Shown piece by piece: positions 22,062 through 35,300 of a DNA stretch of 64,000 nt; position 1 is the first letter of the stretch; each line of letters opens with the position of its first letter. The notes beneath the pieces are model-generated. The model was not told the origin of the DNA. It saw nothing but the letters and a program-made list of their open reading frames with translations, and searched no databases. This stretch comes from Leguminivora glycinivorella (lineage: Eukaryota; Arthropoda; Insecta; Lepidoptera; Tortricidae). Both the position numbers and the translations under genes were made by a program. The stretch is taken from NCBI RefSeq assembly GCF_023078275.1, contig NC_062985.1:4588001-4652000 (forward strand), written 5' to 3'.

Positions 22062-22312
22062 CCCTGACTTCCAATTGTATCAAATTCTAGATTTTATTTG
22101 GGAAAATTAGATCTTAGCAATGTTAGCCAAGTCTCAAAGAACAGAGACAAGTTATGATAGCGCGTTATTTATTCGTCGTTAATAGACACAACCTCCTGCC
22201 TTGACATCCAATTATATCAATTTTTTACCCTAGATCGTAACAATGTCAGCCAAGTCTAGTAGAACAGAGACAAGTTATCGTGGCGCCATCTATACGTCGT
22301 TGACATAACAAC
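22062..22312 (+). repeat. Imperfect tandem duplication, about 125-bp period
   Basis: AATGT.AGCCAAGTCT..AGAACAGAGACAAGTTAT occurs twice (about 22120-22155 and 22242-22280), each followed by a TA(T/C)TCGTCG or TACGTCGTT block. Non-coding. Confidence 0.5.
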
Positions 22313-22940
22313 TCCCATCTAATAAAAAATATGTCTGTAGATGTGGAGCTAGCTTAGTAGTGATATTTCGGTACCGCAGAGGGACAGCGATCTCCTTTAA
22401 ATATAGCGGCGCGTGCCAATCTATAAATACAGGAATAGAAACAGCGGTTAGAAGTATTCATTTATTTTGCTATTTACAATATTTACAAGTTGAGCCTCGT
22501 GAGCTCGGGAATCTGGCTAATAGTTTAAATAATGTAGGTTACAGTGATTCACAAAGCATGGATTGCCTAAGAAAATATTAACAGATCAGTAGAAATATAC
22601 CACAAAGGATTGGAATTGGAATCAAAATGGATGGATCAACTCTATTATAACCGATTATAGTCGAGTCGGGCCGACTGAAGATTTATCCGATTTTAGTCAT
22701 TTTACCACAGAAGCTTTAGGAATCTCTTCAGCTTTTTCATTTTTATCTATCTAGTATTTAATGAAGTATCTAATTAATTATCAATTAAATTAAAGCATCC
22801 AATGACTTATATTCACGGAATCGGTCCCATTATGTAATCTATTACATCACTTCACCTTAATATTCGTAATTTTGCACTGTGCTCATCATAAAGATTAACT
22901 GTTCACCAGATTAGTCCTGTTTCGTGCACTGATTGTCTAC
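22313..22940. other. No gene seen
   Basis: A plus-strand 73-codon frame (22360-22581) has no recognisable features. The region lies just downstream of the Dpr-like gene. Confidence 0.3.
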
Positions 22941-22946
22941 GGGTCG

Positions 22947-22952
22947 TTTATT
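22947..22952 (-). terminator. Candidate poly(A) signal of the Dpr-like gene
   Basis: AATAAA on the minus strand, about 320 nt past the stop codon at 23269. This is a plausible 3'UTR length, but AT-rich DNA yields such hexamers by chance. No transcript evidence is available here. Confidence 0.3.
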
Positions 22953-23268
22953 GATGATGATGATCGTATAACTTTCATTTTTAACCGAAATATTCCGAGC
23001 AGTACTGAGACTCGTTACTAGGGGTCCAACCCAACTATAGTTGTTAGCTACTCTCAACTTGATCTCACAATCTATTGTGCGACGTGTCTGCCAAAGTAAA
23101 TGTTTTCATGCCTCTTCTCTTTCACTTTCAGCTGCTCCATATGTTTCAACCATTAAACCAAACTTCCACTCAAGAGTCTTCCTATGATTATCACTTTGAA
23201 GTGACAAAATATGGGACCGCCGCTCGATCACTAGTTGATATCGGCCATCGTAGTCGATGCTTCGAAGA

Positions 23269-23393
23269 CTAACAGCACATTGTCAGTACAAAGAATACTG
23301 AAAGAGCTGCAACAGCTGATACAGAGTGAAGGACGGCTGCAGTGGACGGCGCTGGTGATTGGTCTCGTTGCATCGCTTCCATTTCACCCACAC
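23269..23393 (-). CDS. Dpr-like gene, exon 6 (C-terminal hydrophobic tail and stop)
   Basis: Too short and without a start codon to show up as an open frame of its own. The acceptor is a pyrimidine-rich TACCTATTCTTCCTCAG ending at 23394. The exon starts GT, which completes the split Ser252 codon from exon 5. It encodes a short polar linker, then the hydrophobic run TAAVLHSVSAVAALSVFFVL and TMCC before TAG (23271-23269). A small-residue stretch (SPAPST, 264-269) ahead of a hydrophobic end with no basic cytoplasmic residues suggests GPI anchoring over a true transmembrane helix. Confidence 0.8.
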
Positions 23394-26300
23394 CTGAGGA
23401 AGAATAGGTACAATTAATTGTATACACTGCAGGCTGATGATGCCTAACTATGTAAATGTCGAAGATAAAATTGGTAACGAATAGTATGAAAACTAATTCA
23501 AAGTAAGGCTGCTAAGGCAGGGCGTAGATTTAGTGACCCCTTTCGCACTTGGTATGCCACTCGTGATACTAAACGCCCAGGAGTAATCAGGCCCCTGCAT
23601 CGGGGGATCTCAGAAAGGTTTACCTATTTCGGTGGACTTATTACTTATTGGATGGTTTGAAGTAGAACTACTACAGCAGATCTCAGAGGTCTATAATATG
23701 CCTTTACAACAATAAGCCATGTTTTTTGATCAACTTACTGTCTGTAACAACAAGTGTAAACACCATCTCTCCCTTCATAACGTCCTCTGTGAACGGGTCT
23801 GTGTCTTCCTCCAGGTCCGCTGTGACCCGACAGAAGTACCGACCGCTGTGGATCGGCATGAGGCCTCCGAGTGTGAGCCGTGACGTCACGAGGCCTGGAG
23901 CGCGCTCCGTATCCAAGGACACTCCGCCCTGTAAAACAGTAGGTATAAGGTAAGCAATGTTAAACTAAACATTGCAAACTCCCTCTTTGAAGTAACATCT
24001 GGAATAAGGAACACTGACTATTGCAGATCTTTTGTCGTGAAATGGTTTTAAATGGGAGTGGATCTAAGAAAAAATATGTCTCATATATCTCAAGGAGGCA
24101 ACAATATCTTAATCGGTAGGTTTAAGTAGGTACTGATCGTTTTTCGACACAAGGAGTCACACTTATGTAATTAATCAGTTTTTCGCACTTAAGTGGTACG
24201 GTTTGTATAGAAAAAAATACCCCACGCTGCTAAGACACGAGTTGTTTCCGATGCTTCTTCTCCCGTCAACCTCGCGAAGGAACTTACCTGAGGTAGTAAT
24301 GGCTGTCCATCTTGGTACCAAACCACTCTCAAAGAAGGCGGATCAGGTGCCTCAGCTGGTCGCAACCGCGCTGAACAGCCGAGAGTGGCTGTGCTCCCCG
24401 TTGCTGCTAGGATTCGGGTTGGGCCTAGTGGTTCTACTTCGATGCTGCGCCATGCTCGGTCTGTAACCAACAGTGAATAATAATCAGTATCAACGCCCAT
24501 TACCTACATATAAATTGAAATAATTGAAATGGTGGTGATCTAAGCTTGAGACAAACGCTAGAGTACTTATGTATACCTAATATAAAAGGATCTTTATACC
24601 TCAACTTCCAGTGATATCCAGCCTCAGCCTAAGCTTCAGAAATTCTGACAACAAGGTGGTTGAACATGAAGCATAGGGACCCTTCTATAATGCACGGTCA
24701 CAGACATGTTACTCGATTGTGATATTTGAGCGCGCAGCAAACGAAACGCAACGTTCCTCACCAGTAGGACGCCTATATGGAAGAGTGTTAGATGTGAAAG
24801 AGACCAATCAGAAAATAGATCTAACCTGTGACAGTGAGATTGTAAATCTGACTGAGCTTAGGATCCGTATTGAGCTGGCACTCATACCGGCCCCCATCAG
24901 ACTCCCTCAGACGCGCAAGACGCAGCGTATGCGTCACGACTCCGCGCTCCGTCCGCACTCCAACCGCAACCCGAGGGTCTGCTGAGAAGACAGCACCATC
25001 GTGGGCGAGGATCTGGAGATCCCTTGCCCGCACCCATGAGACCTGTGGACATAAATGGAAATATGAATGAACAACAACAACAATTCGGACTAATTCCAAT
25101 AAGGCCTAGTTACCCTTCGGGTTGGAAGGTCAGATGGCAGTCGCTTTCGTAAAACTAGTGCCTACGCCAAATCTTGGAACTAGTTGTCAAAAGTGGACCC
25201 AAATGCAAATGCCGGGATAACGCAAGGAGGAAGATGATGATATGAATGAACAATGTTAGAGAGGATTAGGAAATTGGGACAAATGGGCTCTTAAAAAAGT
25301 TCTCCATAAGCACCCTTTACTCGGGATTTTGGCTACTGGGCAGAATGGGTAGGTATCAACTGATCAGAACTACGCTCTCTGGAACTGCTAGACTCAAACA
25401 GGACTCTAATTATGAGGGTCAGACAAGTATCTCACAAGTATCTCACAATATCGTGGGTATAAGTCAGCCTGGCTTGACTCATCATCTCGTCCATTAGGAG
25501 GTTGCCTACAGGGCTTACATACAGGGCTTATGAACTACTTTGACGATTTACTTCTCTAGGCTGAGTATACGCAAAAATGGATAGCCAAATCCTCGGCAAT
25601 TTTGCTCCATTTGGACAGCAAGTACCATAGCGGCCTTCCGGCATTGTTGACGGAGCTTGGCAGATGGCGAGCAGCTCGCTCGTTTTACGACCGACTCCGC
25701 CAGTTTCATGCTCACTTCATTTTATAGCTCGCAGTAAACTTGCACCGATGCGCACTCCGCACTATGAATAGATCGGTATTAGAAGCGTTTGGGAACCATA
25801 AGAGGCGTTCCACGCCTATAAGGTTCTTATGCTCTATGTTCATAAAGACCCTTCTCTGATGGATAAGCACGTATTCGCACGGGTTGTTGATCGTTGGGTG
25901 TTCATGCTTGGGTGGTGACGTTTATGTGTTGACGCTCCATTTAAATTTTGCGAGATGCGAATGTTTGCCTATAACTTGCCAAATATACTAAAGTCGGTCA
26001 GCCTAGCACAGTAAACAGAGGGAAATGCTAAGCTCGTATTGTATAGTACGTTTGTATTGTACCATATCGGATGCAATCAAACACATAACATTGGAACATA
26101 ATCTGCATGCACACTTTTTCTAGTGAAGAAGAAATTCTACGACAATAGGCTAGTTTCCTACTAGTCAAATCAGCTTCTTTTTAAGAGCTGTCAAAACGAT
26201 TTGCTAATATGGAATTACTATGAAATACTAATACTGAGGAGTAACGTCACAGTCAATTCATTAACTTTATATCTTTCTCTTTGACTTATTAAATAGAAAT

Positions 26301-29300
26301 TATGTTTAAACATAACTTCTGTCCATATTTTTCTTCTAATTATGTAGTGTTTTATTTCGTGCACTGCATAGAATATTTTATTTTAAGTGTAGGAAACTAG
26401 CCTATTTTCTGGAGAGTATAGAACTTCCATTATTTCGTTAATATCTGCGCGTTTATGTATATTTGCACTGCAGTGACTGTTCTGATACAATTGCTACATC
26501 GCAATGTGCACAAGGTGATCACTTTCTGGTCGACTGACCTAAATAAATGACAATCGTTGACGCTGGACGCCGATCGAAACGCAGTTTGGCTCTGTCACGC
26601 CACTACGGAAGAGCGATAGAGAGAATATTATCGTAAGCGTTTGTGCATTTTGGTACGTATCCTGTGGATGTAACATTCTTAAGTTGTAGATGAGAGCTAA
26701 TGAAGTATTAGGGCCACTTTTAGAACATCGTCGGATTTCGAAATGGGGCACACTCATACTTGGAAAATCCCTTTCAAACTGCGTTGTTTTGACATACCTC
26801 CTGAAATGAAACTATGCTCCGCTAATATTTACGGCTGATCTCCATCGCAATCTAAAGCGCTGATATATCGTCGTGCACGACACAGCCCGTAATGAGCTGC
26901 ACGTCACATCAAAGCCAAAGTTGAGCACGGCGTGCGTAAATCAGACGAGAGTATCTCTTTATGTAGAAGTATTTCCCAATGAGTAGAGGAAACTGAGATC
27001 TATTGTTTAAAGGATTTAATAGTAATTCCTACCTTGCATGGCGTGGAGTAATGCCTGGTAGTAAATGACAACCTGCTTAGAGAGCAGGGAAGACTAAAGT
27101 CATTGCCAATAGAGATTAGCAATAGCTTTAGTCTTAATAATAAGACAGTGATACCCCTTGATTTGCGGGCGTCCATAGGTTACGGTGACCGCTTTCCATC
27201 AGGCGGGCCGTATACCTGTTTGCCACCGACGTGGTATAAAAAAAAAAGTGATGAGCACTTAGCCGATACTACCATTGTTATACCTAATAAAGTTAAAGGG
27301 ACTAAAGGAAAACTGATAACTAGGCTACTAATATAGAGTGCAAATATATTTCGTGATTATTATTCTATTTTCTTCTTCTTCTCTTTTGTCGTACCCCAGC
27401 TCATCTGGCGACGGGTCTGCTTCATAGAGCTCTCTTGTAATATATTGTATATAGTACTATAGCTCTTGTAGACTGCAGAATGCTCCATATAAACTTCCAC
27501 ACCCACAGAACTAAATCAAGATAGAAGGAAAATGCTCGGCGATTAACAGCGAAACCGAGCGTGTAACGTTTTGTGTCGAGCCTATGACGTCACGAGTGTA
27601 CTTTAGTGATGGGAACGTTGTCGCCGCGTAACCTTTTCGATCGATTGTGGAGGTTGCTTGCGGGATGCCCGCCGAAGTTAAAAATATCGGATGTTCATCT
27701 TCGTTGTGAAATGAAGTAAGTATATACCTGTATTCGTGTGATGACAAACAATTCACTAGTAGGTATATAATTTGCCTAAGGCCAGGAACAAAGATTTTAG
27801 TAGGTAGATATTAATACTAGTTAATATTTCGTAATATTTTTAAGAAAATCGACCATGTACTCACTTCATTATCCTCATGTTATTTGTTACAACTTTTAGT
27901 AATATGTATATAAATATAATTAACCATTAACACATTTTTAGAGTTATTTTTATTCATAATAAATATAGAGCGTATTATGTTTGTATTTGTTTTTCTGCCG
28001 ACCACAAATTCAACGTTAATACCGTAACTGTAACCTATTTTAAAGTTAAATTTACTTTTCACTCGTACTTTATATGTATAGTTTCATAACAATATAAAAA
28101 CATAATTATAATTTCCACTGCTTCGCAAAATCGATTTAAATCGAATAAGGAAATCGCAGCATACATGACGATATAGTTCCGTGGTGCACCACTATTCTTA
28201 AGTTCGACGTGAGTTCGACGGACAAAATAACAAATCTACCTTCACTTTGTCTCGACAGTTTGAATAGCCTATTTTTATATCGCTTGTTTTAAACGCACGC
28301 CAAGTCGGACTCGTCAAATTAAAGCCGCAATGGAAAACTAGTTTGACGGCCGTACGTCAGCTAATGTTTTGATGATAAAAATAGGAAAATCGTGTTTTTT
28401 ATTTAATAAAAAATATTTTAGGACAAATGGTACTTACCGATGATAGGAAACACTTTGTTTAACACTCTTGCTTTTATTGGTGGTGTTTGAACAGTTAATT
28501 ATCGAATACCGACCCATTTTGTATTTTTCACTGTATGTCACTCGCGGGCAGCGGTCGGGAGCAGACTGACTTGCGCGGCGAACAATGTTGCTCGCTATTT
28601 AACTTTTCCGCACGCGAAGTAGATACACTTTTTCCTTCTATCTTGATTTAGTTCTGTGTCCACACCGTATTTTAGAGATGTGGATGTTTACGAGTAGAAA
28701 GAGCCTATGTCACTTTCACTTTCCCTTCAACTATCTCCACTTAAAAAATCTACACAGACACACTTTCCCATTTTTAAAATAATAATACATATAATAAGCA
28801 TGTACCTATATAATAGTTCGACTGTTAATTTTGTACCTACTTTGGTTCACCAAGTAGGGATGGACCTCGTCTTCTCGGCTGATCTCTTATTTTATTTTCA
28901 TCGCACATATTTCTCTTTAGTGTCATTTACCCAGCTACATTTATGTTGTAAAAATAACTCTTAAACGATCAGTATCTTCATATTTCTTTGAACTATGCCT
29001 TGGCGCCCCGATCAATTAGTATTTGTCAAAGTCCTAGGTGCGCGCACGCCCCCGTTTCCCGGAAGCGGCTAAAACCGGCGCGTGCGCAAGGCCACGGGTT
29101 CACTGATTCTTCACGCTTGACACTGTGCGTAAAACTGCACTTCATTCACAAGAATGTGGTGCATGAAGTTTGGCAAACAATTTCTGTCGGTCGAAAGTCG
29201 GCGTTATGAAAAATGCTGGCACGGAGGATTGCCATCCTATGTTTTTTTTTTCAATTTCGTGTAATGATCTACCGTCAAAGTGGGTTATATTGAGTAATCT

Positions 29301-32300
29301 ACTAATTAAGTCTACCATGAACATAGACATTTTGGCACTTAACTCCTTAACTATCATATCATACAGCGCGTAAACCTAACAAGGGCGATAAATGAAACCA
29401 GGCATATAATTCAATATTGTTATCATCAATTAAGAGGTGTTTTTGAGTTACTCTTAATTTTCAGCCCATAATTATTTTTTGAAAAATTTCCCAGCAGCAA
29501 TGTACTGTAAACGTGGTTGCGATGATAATCAATGACAACTGTCAACGAGCGTTTAACGCGAGTGTGTTTGCATTACGTTGCGGGCCGAATTAATTTGTAT
29601 GGATAAAAAAAATATTTCAATTTTAAGTAAAAGTTATCTAATTCCATTTCTTATGTCCTATACTCACCACCGTTAAGAGGTTCGCCCGTATTAGGTTTAC
29701 ATCCTGTATATCAACTCCTTAACTTAACGAGCTAACTGAAGCAGAAATCTTGAAAATATAGTGGCAGGGCGCGATTATTTTTTGATTGTAGGCCTTTAGG
29801 TTTTAAGTAGTTGCGAGGATTAAAGCTATTTTCATCGCTGGTCATTGTCGCCCCTCGGATACTGCAATGTCTGCAACGGAAGGGCAACTCGTAAAAACGT
29901 GATGGAATTAGATTAACTATCGATACGTTGCCACCTAATGGTTTTAAAACCATATAAATATTACCCTCAATAGAGCGACAATAGTATATTACTATACAAG
30001 TGCGAAAAAAAGGAAGTTCGAAACGAGTTACGAATTTCCTTTTCTCACGTGTACGACGTTTTTCAGTACACTTCTCGCACTAGTGTGTAAAAAAAGCACC
30101 ATCTGTACTGAAAAGAAGTTCCCTACTCAGCTTTTCCAACGTCCATACGGCTCTCGTCCACGTCTCTACTTAAAATAATGATAAATGTATGTAACGCACG
30201 TTGGTATAAATAAACAAATCATAACAGCTACCGTTCCCACGCGGCGCCCGCGCCTGTTCACCGTATATCGCCTACTAGCTTTCTCCCGCGACTTCGCTCG
30301 CATTAAATTCGAAAATTGCGGAATGATCCATACAATCTTCCACCCCCAATTTTAGGGAAGTGGGCGGGTTAGAAAGAAACAAAAAGTATCCTATGTCACT
30401 CTCCATCCCTTCAACTATCTCCACTTAAAAAATTACGTCAATTCGTCTCTATGTTTCGCCGTGAAAGACAGACAAACAAACAGACACACACACTTTCCCA
30501 TTTAAAATATTATTAAGTAAGTAAGTATAAGTACCTTATGGATTGTAGAGTAAGGGTCTATTCACAAAACATTTTATCTTGTCGGCGGTTTCGAATTATC
30601 TTAGCTCAATTATTACTTGGCGCATGTTTGGGCCAAGCCCTCATCTCTCCTCCGTTAAGTCTGAGAAATTTTGCCTACTTTTGCGAAGAAGCCTTTGACT
30701 GTTCTGTGCTTCAATTGTATGACGTGATGCCAACGGCCGCTTGCTATCACCATACCGTTCGGCTTCGACTGGGTGCATACTTACGGAGAGGTACCGTACC
30801 ATCTAAGGAAAGAAGGGAGCGAGGGGGGTCCCAGATGCAGAGAAAGTCGAGAGGTGGGAGCGGGCTGCCGCGAAGCGCCTCGAGAGAGATGGAAATTGGA
30901 AGGAAGCCTTGGAGAATAGCGTCTATGGAACCCGAACCATAGGAGCTTCCCGGTAATGAAAGAGTGTGTTATTCATTACAGTAGGGCCCTGATATATAGG
31001 GTGACGCGGAGGTGTCCAGACATGACTGTTTCGGACATTAGGTACCTGAACAGAATACAGAGGGAGCCAGGGCCTTAATGCCTATAGTATGCGGCGCTGC
31101 GGACGACTCGGCCCAGCAAACACTGGAAGAATGCAGTCGCCTGCCGCAGGATCTTCAACGCGCACGTAATGGGGTTGTCGTACTTTTACGTCCAATAGTC
31201 TGTACATAGACACATAAAATAACACGCTAATATACTCTACTGCGAGCTTTGACATTGTATTTTCACCTTACATTGTACCAGTAGGTGCTTATACATCAAT
31301 AAAACGTTGGGATGAGGAAAATTGTTTGCCAACATGTTTTAAAAAGTTATTTTGATTCCAGGCGCCATCGTCGATCGACGCCCATCGTGACTAATACCAC
31401 TGCCGAATATGCGATGACACAAACATTCCTCGATCGTGACATGACAGTTTATTTACAAGCTGTTTGGCAAGCGTTGGAACTGAAAAATGGGTTATAAATG
31501 AATGGAGGTCGGATGAATGCCTATGGGTGCTATCATAAATGCCATGGGAATATGAATTCGTGTTTGTTTAAAGTCGAAGGATTCTGTGAGAGCGCTCAGT
31601 GTCAACTTTAAATATATATCCTAACCTTACAGAAGATCTACTCCGTTGATGGAATTCGTCTGTTAAGAAAACTCTCAACATAAACAAAAGTTGAAAAACA
31701 TAGTTGAGAGTTTGCCTACATACGAGTACATAGGTCGGAAATAGGTACCTACAGCTTTTTCGCTAAACATCTCATTCCAAGATCTTGTTGTTGGTGGTAG
31801 TAGCTACCATTTCACCACGCATAAAATTTACTACCTACCTGCCATCAGCAATATAGAGTACCTACTGCAGTCATCAGTACCAGGATACCATAACTTGCAG
31901 AAGCTTCTCACCGCCTTATCTCCCAGACGCGCGACGCCATACAGCATGACAGCACCGCTTCTTCTCCCGGCCCCCACACTGAGATTCATCTCGCCGTTAG
32001 GATGGCAAACAAAACTTTCTCAGTGGTACATACAACAATACCAGGGTGTCATAAGGAGCAGAAAATACTCACCGCCTTGTCTCCGAGACGCGCGATACGG
32101 CACGACAGCACCGCTTCTTCGCCAGGTGCTACATTGAGTGATCTTCTCGTCGGTAAGAAAGCAGGCCCTGCTTCCACCACCTCGCCGGCACCTACACCTG
32201 TAAACATACGATAAGTTACATTAATCATTATGAAAATGCTTAGATGGGCGGGAGGTGTAACGCGGCTAGACCGAATACGAAACGAATATAGTGGTAGCTT

Positions 32301-35300
32301 CATGGTTGCATCAATCGCAGACAAGCTCGATGAAAATCGCCTTCGTTGGTATGGTCACGTTAAACGACGGGAAAACGAACACATGTTCAAGTAGCACTCA
32401 ATCTACCAGAGACGCCAAGAGGTAGTAGCCACCCCCAGATGTTTACCTGGTGGAAAAGCATAGAAAGAGAACTCAAGACAGCCCAGGTGCCCCGAGATCG
32501 CAGGACTGTGCTGTGAGGAGACCCGACCCCAAATAATTGTATCAAGAGAGGATAAAGAAGAAGAAGACATTAATCATTATAGAGGAATATTCTATAAATA
32601 TCTGTATTACCTATATCAAATTAATTAGTCAAGTTGTAATTGATTAGGAATTAAAATATGTAGGTATAGGTACTAAGTTTAACGAGGAATCTAAACTCTA
32701 AAGTCAATGGCTGATATCACTTAATGTAGTGAGTGTCTGTATGATAAGTACCTACAAGTAGCAGAGCCCACTTACGATGACTACCTACGCTCGTATTAAC
32801 CCGGATACAAAACCCAAAAATAAAATCTAGCTCATCGAAAGAACAATGATCTAATACCGTTGCTTGAAGTGATCTAAAAATACTTCGGACATTTTAAATA
32901 GTTTATGTAAGTGCGCTTGGCATTGAACCACAGAGCGCGTGCATTTTACGGATGACTCATCAGTCATAAATGTTTTGTGGGTTTACACGCGGTTATCAAC
33001 CTGATTGGGCCTGGTAATGACGAGATTAAAGCATTTTTATATAGGTGGATTCGTCGCGCAACGAAATGCGAGGGGTAGAATCTCACCGTTAGTTTGAATT
33101 CCATATCTTGCGGTTTGCTGTTTTATAGTTTCCAACATACATACATATGCAACAGCATAAATACTGAGGGCCTTAGGGCCTGGCCACATGGGCGCGTTGC
33201 GGCGACGCACCGCAAAAATTCTGCGTTGCGTTGCCGCGCCGCCAGTTTTTGCGGCAGGAAATCTGCGGCGCGGCACCGCGACGCAAGAACTCGCGGTGCG
33301 GCGACGCACCGCAAAAACTCGCGGCGCGGCACCGCAACGCAGAATTTTTGCGGCGCGTCGCCGCGCCGCCAAAATTGGCGGTGCGTCGCCGCGCCTCGAT
33401 AACTATACACAGTGCAGAACTTCACGATCAGTCTTTATCCAGACATGGATCCCATTACGCGCATTCTGCTCTTGCTCGTATTACGGAGGCGCTTACAAAA
33501 AAAGGAGACGAAAAGAAGATGCTGGGTCAACCCATATATATATAAAATGAATAATGACGGAACTCATTTTGAAAGGAAATATGCGGCATTAAAGACAAGT
33601 GAAGTGAAGTTCAAAGAATATTTCAGAATGACAATAGCAAGTTTCGAAGAACTGGTCTTTAAAATCTCACCTCGAATAAAAAAACAATATATAAGGTCCT
33701 AATTTATTAGTTGCAGATATTTTAACACATGATACTTTACATTAAAATAATTAACTTTAAATATAAATTAAGAAATCTTTTCATGTAACTTTTTTTATTT
33801 CATTTTCCTAACAAAAAAATTAATTATAATTTCGTCTAAACAAAATCATCATGTGCATTATCACATGTCACAATAACACTGTCTGTCATGTCAACAATTG
33901 TTTGTTGTAAATGTCGTAAAGGTTCGGCGGGAAAACTGCACATGTCATTGAAGTGGCCAGTTACAGTTGAGTGGTACGTAAAAGAGGTACTAGAATCTGT
34001 TCAATGAGTTTTCATTTAATAATCACATGAACAGGGTGTTTTTACGTAGCAAATTTGTTTTTCCGTTTTCTCCAAAAAAACATCGTAAAAGCTATAATGT
34101 TTCACGGTTTAATATACTCCAGAGACCGAGTACTATCAGCTGTAAAAATATCTGCATCTAATAAATTAGGACCTTATATATTTTAAAAACCTGTCGGACC
34201 TCTGGAGATGCTGGGATTAACTAAATATGCCGAATACCGAATATTTACCGAATATTCGGCCCATCTCTAATGTGGACGAAGGACGAAAGGACAGCCTTTT
34301 AGACAGCAGGCAGGCAATTATAGTCGCGCGATAAATGATAAAAATATGGCCGTCCCTATCGCACTATTTGTAAGTGCGATAGGGACGGCCCGATGTTTTA
34401 TCATTTATCACGCGACCATGATTGCCCTGCAGCTTCTTATTGCTATCGGTGTCGAGTACTTATCTAAGTTAGGTATCTATTTTAAATATGACGGTGTAAT
34501 TGTGTGCAGTACAGTACCTACAAAAAAAATGGTACAGAAATTAAAAATAATTACAGTACGCTGAACCAAAATAATATATTACTTACAATACTATATATCA
34601 TATCATTTTCCTCAGAGCATTTTTCCTGTCTTTGTGTATACTACCTACGGTTGGCAACCCTACACCGCTCAATGTGGCATTTGCACGATACGGCAACGTA
34701 CCGCGGCGGCCGGCCGTGTCGCAGTTGTTAGCTAAGCTACCCTTGTGTGCGTGCGTGATGACACGATACGCTGGTTGTTCTTTTAGGTATTTAAGTACTT
34801 TTAGGTGTTTAAGTACTTTTAGGTATTTAAGACGCTACAGGAGCGAAAATGGAAAGGAAAGGGAGCCCTTTCAATTTGGGAATTTTAGTTAAATATTACA
34901 ATGTTATTAACTAGATTTATCGAAAAAAATTGTCCATTCAGAACAACTCAGTTAAAAGATATTGCGAAAAAAATCTTTAAAATCGAGGTTCCGCTCTCGA
35001 CTGTTTCCTCCTTCAAAACTTATTTAAACAGAACGAAATTTGAGAATCTGAATAAAAATGAAATAATCTGTGTCGGACCGTTTAGATTTTTTGGACAATT
35101 GTTACCGATCTTGAGTATCCCTTTTTCGAGCCATATTGAAAAATGCCGTTTTTAGAAATTTTTCATTGGATCTAGCATCTTTTAAAATAAGAATAGCAAA
35201 AAATATCAAAACGGTCCGACTCAGATAAAAATAATAATAATCTGTGTCGAAAAAATCATTGCTCTATCTTCAAAAACCAAGGAGGAAATAGTCGAGAGCG

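Noticed and set aside
24203..24466. Plus-strand ORF of 87 codons
   Set aside because: It is the shadow of Dpr-like exon 4, which has family similarity and splice sites on the minus strand.
30538..30942. Novel small secreted or basic protein
   Set aside because: The frame has an Arg-rich low-complexity end, follows a dispersed repeat and is succeeded by LINE-like fragments. It has no signal peptide or conserved domain that I can support.
33037..33550. Overlapping Arg/Ala-rich ORFs on both strands, mirrored at 37621-38001
   Set aside because: They are translations of the GC-rich Harbinger inverted repeats. The same low-complexity peptide appears in every frame.
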